64,000 nucleotides of DNA from an uncultured Faecalibacterium sp. (lineage in GTDB: Bacteria; Bacillota; Clostridia; Oscillospirales; Ruminococcaceae), in assembly GCA_934561115.1 (NCBI GenBank), contig CAKTFS010000002.1:1-64000 (forward strand), written 5' to 3'. The notes beneath the pieces were generated by a model. It searched no databases and was not told the origin of the DNA. It saw only the letters and a list, made by a program, of their open reading frames with translations. Shown piece after piece: positions 9,537-17,593 of this stretch. Every line of letters begins with the position of its first letter. The stretch's first letter is position 1. The position numbers and the translations under genes are program-made.

Positions 9537-10799
9537 TCAAATACTTTGCTGATATTCCCGCGGGCTTAAACCCGTGACTTTTTTGAACACCTTGGAAAAA
9601 TAAAAGGCGCTCTCGTACCCCAGTTTCTCAGCGATCTCGTATACTTTTAAATCGCCCTGTTCCAGCATCTCCTTGGCCGCGGCGATGCGGGTCTCGGTGA
9701 TGTACTCCACAAAGCCGCTGTCGCCGTATTTGCCGAACAGCTGGCTGAGGTAGTTGGGCGAAAAATTGAACACCGCCGCCACATCTGCCAGCGTCAGTTT
9801 TTCCGAAAGGTGATTCTTGATATACTCCTGCACCTGTGCTACCACCTGCATCTTCCCGGCGGTGGCGTCGCCCTCGTTGACCTCCACGAACTGGATGGGC
9901 TGCTCCACGGTGAGCAGGGGCTGCAGGTGGGCGTTTTCCCGGCAGCAGCGCGCCAGCCCCAGCAACGAGCCGGTGGGGCGACCTACCGCCCAGAGCAGTT
10001 TTACCGTGAAGTAGTTGTATAAGATCTGGCTGGCGCGTTCCAGCAGCGGGCGCAGCACCGTCCGGTAGTTCTGGCACTGGGCATCGCTCAGGCAGAACAG
10101 CACATTGCAGCGCATGGCATCCGCCCCGGTCACATAGCAGGGCAGGTAGTTTTGCAGGGTGGTCTCCAGCATCCGCCCGCAGGAAAAGCTCAGCTTCAGC
10201 TGCTGTGCGGGGGTAAGGGCGGTGTTGGCAATAAGCTCGCAGCTTGCCACAAGGTAGGCGTCGCTTTTAAGGTCCAGCTCCATGTGCTGCAAGGGCTGCT
10301 CCAAAGACTGCTCGTCCGGGAACAGCCCGGCGTACAGCCGCACGAAAAAACGCTCCTGATAGCTGCGCACGCTCTCGGCAAGGTTTTCCTGTGCCGGTAC
10401 TTCGCCCAGCAGGGCATGTTCCTTTTTTACCTTTTCGGCGGCCTTGGCAAGGGCGGTTTGCAGGTTCTCGGGTGTCAGGTCCAGCTTGACCAGATAATCT
10501 ACCACCCCGGCCCCCATGGCCTGCTTGATGTAATCAAATTCCTCAAAGCTGGTCAGCATGATAAAGGCGGGCAGGGCGCTGCGCTCCCGGCAGGTGCGGG
10601 CAAGGGTAAGGCCGTCCATCACCGGCATTTTTACGTCTGCAATGACGATATCCGGCTTCTCCCGCTCGATGAATTCCAGCGCCAGCTTGCCGTTGCGGGC
10701 GGTGCCGCAGACGGTATAGCTCAGCTTTTCCCATTCCAGCATCCCTTGCAGGCCAATGAGCACCAGCGGTTCATCGTCCACAAGCAGTATCCGCAGCAT
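9537..10799 (-). CDS. Response regulator with AraC-type DNA-binding domain (YesN family)
   Basis: A 420-aa transcriptional regulator. The N-terminal receiver domain (residues 1-125) begins LRILLVDDEP and has the phospho-accepting Asp at residue 55 (ADVKMP), then LTSF and the conserved Lys in YLVKLD. The C-terminal 100 residues are an AraC helix-turn-helix pair (LADVAAVFNFSPNYLSQLF and KVYEIAEKLGYESAFYFSKVFKKVTGLSPREY). The ATG at 10799 has GGAG upstream and lies inside the 3' end of the kinase gene (29-nt overlap). The direct repeat at 12739-12771 is a candidate binding site. Confidence 0.92.
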   Translation of the reverse strand: MLRILLVDDEPLVLIGLQGMLEWEKLSYTVCGTARNGKLALEFIEREKPDIVIADVKMPVMDGLTLARTCRERSALPAFIMLTSFEEFDYIKQAMGAGVVDYLVKLDLTPENLQTALAKAAEKVKKEHALLGEVPAQENLAESVRSYQERFFVRLYAGLFPDEQSLEQPLQHMELDLKSDAYLVASCELIANTALTPAQQLKLSFSCGRMLETTLQNYLPCYVTGADAMRCNVLFCLSDAQCQNYRTVLRPLLERASQILYNYFTVKLLWAVGRPTGSLLGLARCCRENAHLQPLLTVEQPIQFVEVNEGDATAGKMQVVAQVQEYIKNHLSEKLTLADVAAVFNFSPNYLSQLFGKYGDSGFVEYITETRIAAAKEMLEQGDLKVYEIAEKLGYESAFYFSKVFKKVTGLSPREYQQSI

Positions 10800-12591
10800 G
10801 GCTGTCTCCTTTCTGTTGATAGGGCAGCCGGATGGTGACCTCGGTGCCCACGTCCTCTTCGCTTTCAATGGTCAGGCCGTAGCCCTCGCCAAAGGAATAC
10901 CGGATGCGGCGGTTCACGTTCCACAGGCCGACATGACGGAATTTTTCCGCCTTTTCGGCACCCTCGGCGGGCTCGTCCAGAAGGTGCGCTACCTGCTCCG
11001 GCGGCATGCCCACGCCGTCGTCGGTAATGCGCAGCAGTACGTCCCCGGTATCCGGGTCGGTGGAGATATCCAGCAGCACGCTGCCGTGGCCGCCCTTGGG
11101 CTCCAGCCCGTGGAAGATAGCGTTTTCCACCAGCGGCTGCAAGGTGAACCGGGGGATCATGCAGTCCCGACAAAGCCGCTCGTCCTCGATCCGGGAGACC
11201 TCAATTTCCAGGTCACCGCCATAGCGGTACTGCTGGATGGTAAAGTAATCGTTGAGCAACGCCAGCTCCTCCTGCAGCGGCACCAGTTTCTGGGTGCCCT
11301 TGGAGATGCTCTTGGTCAGCCGCGCAAAGGCGGTGACCATCTCGGCAATGCCGGGTGCGTGCTGGATGGTGGCCATCCAGCGGATGCTGTTGAGGGTATT
11401 GTAGATAAAGTGGGGGTTCACCTCGTTTTGCAGCATCCGGTATTCCAGCTCCTGCTTGCGGCGCTCGTCCTCCACCCGGTGGGTCATCAGGCTGTCCACA
11501 TTCTCAGCCAGCTGGTTGATGCCCCGGCCGATGTCGCCCAGCTCGTTGTTCCACTCCACCGTGCGGTCAGGGGCAAAGCTGCCGCTGCCCACGGTCTCGA
11601 TGCGCTTTTGCAGCGCCTCCACCGGGCGGGTAATGACCCACTCCAGCCAGTGCTGCATCAAAAAGCTCAAACCCCAGATGATGGCGATGCCAAGGGCGAT
11701 GAGCCACAGATACACGCCGTAGTGCTGCAAAAAGGTATTTGCTGGCAAAAGCTGCACCAGCGCCGCACTGCGTCCGTTCAGCGTTACCTTGACTACATAG
11801 TAGTTTTGTCCGTTCAGCTGCACCTTGCCCTGCCATGCGCTCTGCTCAGTCATGCCGTTATTGCTGCCAGTGCGCAGGGTGTATGCCACCTCCCGCAGCG
11901 GGTTCTCGGTCTCGGTCAGGCTGCCGTCTTGGATCTGCCACAGGCGGCTGCCCATCTCCCAGTACAGGGCGCTGCCGTCGGTCAGGCTGTAACCCGCTGC
12001 CGGGTCGGTGATGATGGCAGTGTCCAGCGCAAGGTAGGTGCTGCCCCGGTGCAAGGTGCCCTTGCCGCAGCGGACAGGCTGACTGAGGGCGATGCAGTCC
12101 GGGCTGCCGGGCAGCAGCGGGTCGGTGGTGAACTGCATCCCGTACCCCTTGGTGAGAAACTGTTTTATAGAGGTGCGGTTGAGCGCTGCCGAGGAGTTCA
12201 GCGTGCCGAATTGCAAATGCCGGTCGTTCTCATTGGTAATAAAAAAGCGGAGGATGTGGCTGTACAGGGTGCTGGAATAGTATTTTTCCTGCACGGCCTC
12301 GTAGGCGGCAATGGTCTGGGTGCCGTTGACATCTGCCTGCGAGATGTACCGCCGCACGGTGCTGTTGATGGAAGCCCAGTTCAGAAGGGCATCGGCGCTG
12401 TCCAGACTGGTCTCGATGGAGGTGGCCACCAGCCGCAGGTTGAACTCTGCCGCCTGCAGGGAGTTGGCGCGCACGTACTGGTTGGAGAGGATGAACAGTG
12501 CCGCACCCACAGCCAGCGAGGTGAGGGTGGTAAAAAGACGCATCCCCCACACGATCTGCCGCCGCAGCGGGAAACGATGACTGCTTTTCAT
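10771..12591 (-). CDS. Sensor histidine kinase (YesM family)
   Basis: A 606-aa membrane kinase. A membrane segment at residues 15-37 and another near 285-305 flank a large extracellular sensing domain. Then come a HAMP-like linker, the His_kinase motif around NPHFIYNTLNSIRW (phospho-accepting His in NPHF), and an HATPase_c domain with LQPLVENAIFHG and the G-box ITDDGVGMP. AAGGAGG precedes the ATG. The 3' end overlaps the response-regulator gene. It is divergent from the sugar-binding protein gene, as is usual for systems that sense a glycan and switch on its importer. Confidence 0.92.
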   Translation of the reverse strand: MKSSHRFPLRRQIVWGMRLFTTLTSLAVGAALFILSNQYVRANSLQAAEFNLRLVATSIETSLDSADALLNWASINSTVRRYISQADVNGTQTIAAYEAVQEKYYSSTLYSHILRFFITNENDRHLQFGTLNSSAALNRTSIKQFLTKGYGMQFTTDPLLPGSPDCIALSQPVRCGKGTLHRGSTYLALDTAIITDPAAGYSLTDGSALYWEMGSRLWQIQDGSLTETENPLREVAYTLRTGSNNGMTEQSAWQGKVQLNGQNYYVVKVTLNGRSAALVQLLPANTFLQHYGVYLWLIALGIAIIWGLSFLMQHWLEWVITRPVEALQKRIETVGSGSFAPDRTVEWNNELGDIGRGINQLAENVDSLMTHRVEDERRKQELEYRMLQNEVNPHFIYNTLNSIRWMATIQHAPGIAEMVTAFARLTKSISKGTQKLVPLQEELALLNDYFTIQQYRYGGDLEIEVSRIEDERLCRDCMIPRFTLQPLVENAIFHGLEPKGGHGSVLLDISTDPDTGDVLLRITDDGVGMPPEQVAHLLDEPAEGAEKAEKFRHVGLWNVNRRIRYSFGEGYGLTIESEEDVGTEVTIRLPYQQKGDSHAADTACGR

Positions 12592-12936
12592 GACGGAGCC
12601 TCCTTTCCGGTAATATTTGTATTCTTTCCTTTATACAGTACCGATTCCGGCGCGGTTTGTCAACGACTTTTTTTACGAAAATTGTGTACTTTATATGCTT
12701 TTTTTCTCTCGTCGATGGCGTAAACTATGCAAGAAAGCAAGAAAGTACAGACTCCAGTGTAAGAAAGTACATCTTTTTAAAAAAGACGCAGAAAAACTGC
12801 AACTCTTCCCGGAATTTTTCCATTCCGGTTTTGGCGTTTGTGCGGTATCCTAGTGTCAACAAAAGCGAGCGGCTCCCCGGCACGGGGGACACCGCTGCAC
12901 AGAACACACACACTGCCCTGAAGGAGGACAAGACTT
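12592..12936. promoter_or_regulatory. Divergent regulatory region of the glycan locus
   Basis: This 345-nt gap separates the kinase operon (left) from the sugar importer (right). It is much more AT-rich than the genes beside it. It holds the direct repeat AAGAAAGTACA at 12739-12749 and 12761-12771 (22 bp apart, about two helical turns) and an inverted repeat CCGGAAT/ATTCCGG at 12809-12828. A poor -10 (TATCCT, 12846-12851) with no good -35 would fit an activator-dependent promoter for the importer. Confidence 0.55.
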
Positions 12937-14262
12937 ATGAAAAAGATCTCTCGTCGTTCGTTCCTGACCGCTGCCGCCGCCTGCGGCGCAGCTGCTGCCC
13001 TGACCGCCTGCGGCGGCTCTTCCGCCAGCTCCACGGCTGCTTCCTCCACTGCCGGTTCCACCGCTGCATCCGCATCTGCAGCTGCAGGCCCTGTTACTTT
13101 GCAGTGGTCGGTGTGGGATAAGGAGTCCACTCCCTACTGGCAGGCCATGGCCGACGGCTACATGGCAAGCCACAAGGACGTGACCATCGAGATGGTGGAT
13201 CTGGGCTCCAGCGATTACATGACCGTTCTGGCTACCCAGCTGGCCGGCAGCGCCGATCTGGATGTCGTTACCGTCAAGGATATCCCCGGCTACGCAAACC
13301 TGATCAATCTGGACTACCTCAAGCCCCTGAACGAGGTGCTGACCCGCGATACCGGCGATTTCAACGGCACCATCGAGCAGCTGACCACCGACGACGGCAA
13401 CTTCTACGCTGTGCCCTTCCGCAGCGACTTCTGGGTGGTGTACTACAACAAAGACCTGTTCGATAAGGCCGGTGTGGAGTACCCCTCCAACGACATGACG
13501 CTGGAAGATTACGATGCTCTGGCCCGCAAGATGACCAGCGGCTCCGGCGATACCAAGGTCTATGGCTGCCACTATCACACCTGGCGCTCCGCCGCTTCTC
13601 TGTTCTCCATTCTGGACGGCAAGAACACCATTATCGACGGCACCTACGACTTCATGAAGCCCACCTACGATATGGTCATTGCCCAGCAGAAGGACGGCAT
13701 CTGCATGGACTACGGCTACCTCAAGACCTCCTCTCTGCACTACTCCGCAGCCTTTGAGAACCAGCAGTGCGCAATGGTCAACATGGGCAGCTGGTTCATC
13801 TCCACGCTGGAAGCCTACATGAAGGATGCCGAGACCAAGTTCAACTGGGGCATCGTCAAGTACCCGCACCCCGCCGGTGCAGCTGCCGGTTCTACGCTGG
13901 GCACTGTGACCAGTCTGGCCATCAACGCCGATTCTCCCAAGGCTGAGGCCGCTGCCGACTTCATCAACTGGTGTGTCTCTGAGGAGGGCGCACAGGCCAT
14001 TGCCAAGACCGGCACCTTCCCGGCCTGCGGCTCCGATGCCACCGCCGAGATCATCAAGGCCACCGAGGGCTTCCCCGAGGACAGCAACTCTGTGGATGCA
14101 CTGACCACCAGCAACGTCTATCTGGAAATGCCCTACACCCAGTACGCATCTGATATCGAGACCATTCTGAACGCCGAGCACGATGCCATTATGACCATGA
14201 GCGAGACCGTGGACGAGGGCATCCAGAACATGAACGATCAGGTTCCTGCGGTTCTGGGCTAA
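12937..14262 (+). CDS. Sugar ABC transporter substrate-binding lipoprotein
   Basis: A 441-aa family 1 solute-binding protein. The leader carries a twin-arginine-like SRRSFLTAAAA stretch and the lipobox LTAC (Cys near residue 26), then an Ala/Ser-rich linker. The mature part starts PVTLQWSVWDKESTPYWQAM and contains AVPFRSDFWVVYYNKDLFDKAG, the usual hallmark of MalE/UgpB-type sugar-binding proteins. A strong ribosome binding site (GAAGGAGGA) precedes the ATG. It is the first gene of the rightward glycan operon and should deliver the oligosaccharide to the two permeases that follow. The operon encodes no ATPase; such importers usually share a general MsmK-type ATPase encoded elsewhere. Confidence 0.92.
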   Translation: MKKISRRSFLTAAAACGAAAALTACGGSSASSTAASSTAGSTAASASAAAGPVTLQWSVWDKESTPYWQAMADGYMASHKDVTIEMVDLGSSDYMTVLATQLAGSADLDVVTVKDIPGYANLINLDYLKPLNEVLTRDTGDFNGTIEQLTTDDGNFYAVPFRSDFWVVYYNKDLFDKAGVEYPSNDMTLEDYDALARKMTSGSGDTKVYGCHYHTWRSAASLFSILDGKNTIIDGTYDFMKPTYDMVIAQQKDGICMDYGYLKTSSLHYSAAFENQQCAMVNMGSWFISTLEAYMKDAETKFNWGIVKYPHPAGAAAGSTLGTVTSLAINADSPKAEAAADFINWCVSEEGAQAIAKTGTFPACGSDATAEIIKATEGFPEDSNSVDALTTSNVYLEMPYTQYASDIETILNAEHDAIMTMSETVDEGIQNMNDQVPAVLG

Positions 14263-14305
14263 ATCCTCTCAGCTTTTCATCTTTTCTCCTTCATCATAAA
14301 ACACC

Positions 14306-14331
14306 GGAGGGCGGGCAAAAGCCCGCCCTCC
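14306..14331 (+). terminator. Intercistronic hairpin after the binding-protein gene
   Basis: GGAGGGCGGGC pairs with GCCCGCCCTCC around an AAAA loop (11 bp). It lies between the binding-protein and first permease genes and has no proper T-run. Such hairpins commonly stabilise the upstream message or cause partial termination, so the binding protein is made in excess of the permeases. Confidence 0.65.
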
Positions 14332-14360
14332 CGCTTTGTCAACCGAAAGGAGGCTCTTTT

Positions 14361-15287
14361 ATGGCGAGTGCTGCTGTCCAGAATAAAACTCCCCGTAAAG
14401 TGCTTAAAAAATCGACCCGCGATTCCCTCATCGCGTATTCCTTCATTGCGCCAAACTTCATCGGCTTCTGCGTATTTACGCTGGTGCCCATGGTGTTTGC
14501 CATTGCGCTGGCTTTCTGCGCATGGGACGGCCGCCACGCCATTGAATTTGTCGGCCTGAAGAACTTTGTAAAGCTCTTTACTACCGATAAAATTTTTCAG
14601 GCGGCGCTGAAAAACACCGTCGTCTATGTCATCGGCACCGTACCGCTGACGCTGGCCTGCTCGCTGGCCATGGCCGTGCTGCTGAACCAGAACGTGAAGC
14701 TGCGCAACTTCTTCCGCACCGTGGCGTTCTTCCCCTACGTTGCCTCGCTGGTTGCGGTGGCAGCGGTGTGGAATATGATCTTCAACCCCTCCATGGGCCC
14801 CATCAATATGCTCCTGAACCAGTTCTTCGGCGTGGCGGTGGAAAACCTGCCCCGCTGGGCTGCCGGTAAGGACACCGCCATGATCACGGTCATCCTGTTC
14901 AGTGTGTGGAAGAACATGGGCTACTACATGGTCATCTATCTGGCCGGTCTGCAGGGTTGCAACCCGGACCTGAACGAGGCCGCCGAACTGGACGGTGCAA
15001 ACCGCTGGCAGCAGTTCTGGCACATCACCCTGCCGCAGCTGCGCCCCACCACCTTCTTTGTGGTCATCATGCTCACCATCTCCGGCTTCAAGGTCTACGA
15101 CCAGATGTACATGATCACCCAGGGCGGCCCCGGTACTGCTACCATGACGCTGGTGTACTACATCTATAATGTGGCTTTCGTCAATACCCCGAAATACGGC
15201 TACGCAAGTGCCATTGCCATGGTGCTGTTCGTACTGGTGCTGATCGTTACCATTATCCAGTTCCGCGGCTCCAAGGGCGATAATTAA
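14361..15287 (+). CDS. Sugar ABC transporter permease (MalF/UgpA type)
   Basis: A 308-aa inner-membrane permease with six membrane segments. The EAA loop reads NEAAELDGANRWQQFWHITLPQLRP near residue 220. It starts RDSLIAYSFIAPNFIGFCVFTLVPM, the typical N-terminus of the CUT1 family. A ribosome binding site AAAGGAGG precedes the ATG. It pairs with the next gene to form the channel. Confidence 0.93.
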   Translation: MASAAVQNKTPRKVLKKSTRDSLIAYSFIAPNFIGFCVFTLVPMVFAIALAFCAWDGRHAIEFVGLKNFVKLFTTDKIFQAALKNTVVYVIGTVPLTLACSLAMAVLLNQNVKLRNFFRTVAFFPYVASLVAVAAVWNMIFNPSMGPINMLLNQFFGVAVENLPRWAAGKDTAMITVILFSVWKNMGYYMVIYLAGLQGCNPDLNEAAELDGANRWQQFWHITLPQLRPTTFFVVIMLTISGFKVYDQMYMITQGGPGTATMTLVYYIYNVAFVNTPKYGYASAIAMVLFVLVLIVTIIQFRGSKGDN

Positions 15288-15304
15288 GAAAGGAGGAAGA
15301 AACC

Positions 15305-16165
15305 ATGGCAACCGCTGTTATTAAAGACCACGCTTCCCAGAAGCGCCGCAATTTCATCTCCAAGTTCCTGATCTATTTCTTCCTCATCGTCATCACAGCC
15401 TGCATGCTGCTGCCCTTTTTGTGGATGCTGTCCTCCTCCTTTAAGCTGAATAAGGACGTGTTCGGCTTTCCCATCCAGTGGATCCCCAAAAATCCCCGCT
15501 GGCAGAACTATGTGGACATCTGGACCCAGATCCCGCTGCTCACCTTTGTAAAGAACACGGTCAAGATCACCGTGGTGGTCACCCTGCTGCAGCTGTTCAC
15601 CTCCTCCTTTGCGGCCTACGCCTTTGCAAAGATGCAGTTCAAGGGTAAGAATGTGCTCTTCCTGGGCTACATTGCCACCATTGCAGTGCCTTGGCAGGCC
15701 TACATGGTGCCCCAGTTCATGATGATGAGCTCCTGGCACCTGAACAACACCCATCTGGCTATTATGTGCCTGCAGGCTTTCAGCGCTTTTGGCGTGTTCC
15801 TGATGAAGCAGTTCTACGAGGGCGTGCCCACCGAGCTGTGTGAGGCTGCCCGCATTGACGGCCTGAGCGAGTACGGCATCTGGTGGCACATCATGCTGCC
15901 GCTCAGCCTGCCCGCCCTGTCTACCCTGACCATCTTCACCTTCGTCAACACTTGGAACGACTTCCTTGGCCCCCTGATCTACCTGACCAAGACCGAGCTC
16001 AAGACCATCCAGATCGGTCTGCGTATGTTCATCACCCAGTATTCCGCAGAATACGGCCTGATCATGGCTGCCTCTGTGGTGGCACTGATCCCGGTGCTGA
16101 TCGTGTTCCTCTCCCTGCAGAAGTACTTTGTGCAGGGCGTGGCATCCACCGGCATCAAGGGTTAA
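15305..16165 (+). CDS. Sugar ABC transporter permease (MalG/UgpE type)
   Basis: A 286-aa permease with six membrane segments and the EAA loop CEAARIDGLSEYGIWWHIMLPLSLP near residue 185. The end, QKYFVQGVASTGIKG, is the standard C-terminus of MalG-type CUT1 permeases. It is 17 nt downstream of its partner and has a strong AAAGGAGGA ribosome binding site. A rho-independent terminator follows at once. Confidence 0.93.
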   Translation: MATAVIKDHASQKRRNFISKFLIYFFLIVITACMLLPFLWMLSSSFKLNKDVFGFPIQWIPKNPRWQNYVDIWTQIPLLTFVKNTVKITVVVTLLQLFTSSFAAYAFAKMQFKGKNVLFLGYIATIAVPWQAYMVPQFMMMSSWHLNNTHLAIMCLQAFSAFGVFLMKQFYEGVPTELCEAARIDGLSEYGIWWHIMLPLSLPALSTLTIFTFVNTWNDFLGPLIYLTKTELKTIQIGLRMFITQYSAEYGLIMAASVVALIPVLIVFLSLQKYFVQGVASTGIKG

Positions 16166-16180
16166 ACAAATCACCCGTAA

Positions 16181-16216
16181 GCGGGGCGTGGGCAGTACCC
16201 GCGCCCCGCATTTTTT
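16181..16216 (+). terminator. Rho-independent terminator of the sugar importer
   Basis: GCGGGGCG pairs with CGCCCCGC, with an inner GGG/CCC extension, followed by six T residues at 16211-16216. It closes the binding-protein/permease unit, so the GH88 gene downstream depends on read-through or its own promoter. Confidence 0.85.
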
Positions 16217-16221
16217 GGTAA

Positions 16222-16406
16222 CCCTCTCAGTCAAAGCCTGTCGGCTTTGCCAGCTCTCCCAATGGGAGAGCCTCTGGCGAAACCGAAAACTTTGCATGGA
16301 CTGCCAAAGCCTCTCCCTTAGAGGAAAGACTTCCCCCGCTCCGGGGGAAGATGTCGCGTAGCGACAAAAGGGGGAGTGTGGCATTGCGCAGCAATGACGG
16401 AGAGGG
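16222..16406. repeat. MITE-like element with CCCTCTC ends, copy 1
   Basis: A 185-bp noncoding element bounded by CCCTCTCAGTCA (16222-16233) and TGACGGAGAGGG (16395-16406), imperfect inverted ends. The interior holds further inverted pieces, such as GAGAGCC and TTGCGCAGCAA just before the right end. It lies between the importer terminator and the GH88 ribosome binding site. Copies 2 and 3 are at 41781-41918 and 43181-43215. No transposase is present, and no target duplication was recognised. Confidence 0.7.
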
Positions 16407-16432
16407 CGAGCAAGCTTTAAGGAGTAATTACG

Positions 16433-17593
16433 ATGAAAACCTACCCAAACCACGCCATGACCGATGCCGAAGCACGGCAGGCACTGGCCGATGCCTGCAG
16501 GCAGGTGGAGACCAATCTGCCCCTGTACACCTACCAGTGCCAGAACCATTCCAGCGTCAATAATATCTACCCCGGCTGCGCCAATAACCAGTGGACCTGC
16601 GGCTTCTGGCCGGGGGAGATCTGGCTGGCCTACGAGGCTACCGGAGACGAAAAATTCAAGACCGCCGCCCTCATTCAGGTGGACAGCTTTGCGGACCGCA
16701 TTGCCCGCAAGGTGGAGGTGGACCACCACGATATGGGCTTTCTGTACAGCCCCACCTGCGTGGCAGCGTGGAAGCTGGTGGGCAGCGAAACCGGCAAAAA
16801 CGCAGCTATCGCCGCCGCCGACCAGCTGCTGACCCGCTACCAGCCCAGCGGCAGATTTTTGCAGGCATGGGGCACTATGGATGACCCGGACAACTACCGC
16901 TATATCATCGACTGTATGCTCAACGTGCCGCTGCTGTACTGGGCGGCGCAGGTGACCGGCAGCGACCACTACCGCGAGATCGCCGCCGCCCACACCGCCA
17001 CCACGCTGGCAAACTCCTTCCGGCCGGACGGCAGCACCTACCACACCTTCTTTATGAACCCGGACGGTACCCCCAAGGGCGGCCGCACCTGTCAGGGCTA
17101 CAAGGATGACAGCTTCTGGGCACGGGGACAGGCGTGGGGCGTGTACGGCAGCGCCATCGGCTACACCTACACCCACGATGAAAAGTTCCTCGGGGTGTTC
17201 CGCAAGGCACTGGACTTTTATCTTTCCCGCCTGCCGGAGGATCTGGTGCCTTGCTGGGACATGGTCTTTGCCCCGGAAAGCGGCGAACCCCGGGATTCCT
17301 CCTCCTCCGCCATCGTGGCCTGCGGATTGCTGGAAGCGGCAAAATATGTGGACGAAGCAGAAGCAGCCCAGTGGCGTACGCTGGCGCGCCAGATGCTGGC
17401 CAGCCTCGCCGCAAACTACGCGGTAAAGCCCGGCACGCTGGGTTCCGGTCAGCTGCTGCACGGCACTTACAGCAAAAAGAGCCCCTACAACACCTGCACC
17501 CCGGAGGGCGTGGATGAATGCACGAGCTGGGGCGATTATTTCTACATGGAGGCGCTGACCCGCCTGACCAAAGACTGGGAGATGTACTGGTGA
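16433..17593 (+). CDS. Unsaturated glucuronyl hydrolase, GH88 family
   Basis: A 386-aa enzyme of the alpha/alpha-barrel GH88 type, which removes the unsaturated uronic acid left at the end of oligosaccharides by polysaccharide lyases. The two catalytic-region aspartates are visible in HHDMGFLYSPT (Asp100) and YIIDCMLNVPLLYWA (Asp160). GQAWGVYGSAIGYTYT and SSSSAIVACGLLEA are also family hallmarks. There is no signal peptide, so it works in the cytoplasm. AAGGAG precedes the ATG. Its product would follow from cleavage by the heparinase-like lyase at 7708-9522. The next gene overlaps its stop codon. Confidence 0.9.
   Translation: MKTYPNHAMTDAEARQALADACRQVETNLPLYTYQCQNHSSVNNIYPGCANNQWTCGFWPGEIWLAYEATGDEKFKTAALIQVDSFADRIARKVEVDHHDMGFLYSPTCVAAWKLVGSETGKNAAIAAADQLLTRYQPSGRFLQAWGTMDDPDNYRYIIDCMLNVPLLYWAAQVTGSDHYREIAAAHTATTLANSFRPDGSTYHTFFMNPDGTPKGGRTCQGYKDDSFWARGQAWGVYGSAIGYTYTHDEKFLGVFRKALDFYLSRLPEDLVPCWDMVFAPESGEPRDSSSSAIVACGLLEAAKYVDEAEAAQWRTLARQMLASLAANYAVKPGTLGSGQLLHGTYSKKSPYNTCTPEGVDECTSWGDYFYMEALTRLTKDWEMYW

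Noticed and set aside
15284..17461. 725-aa open frame on the minus strand
   Set aside because: Runs antisense through the permease, the terminator, the MITE-like element and GH88; not plausible as a gene.
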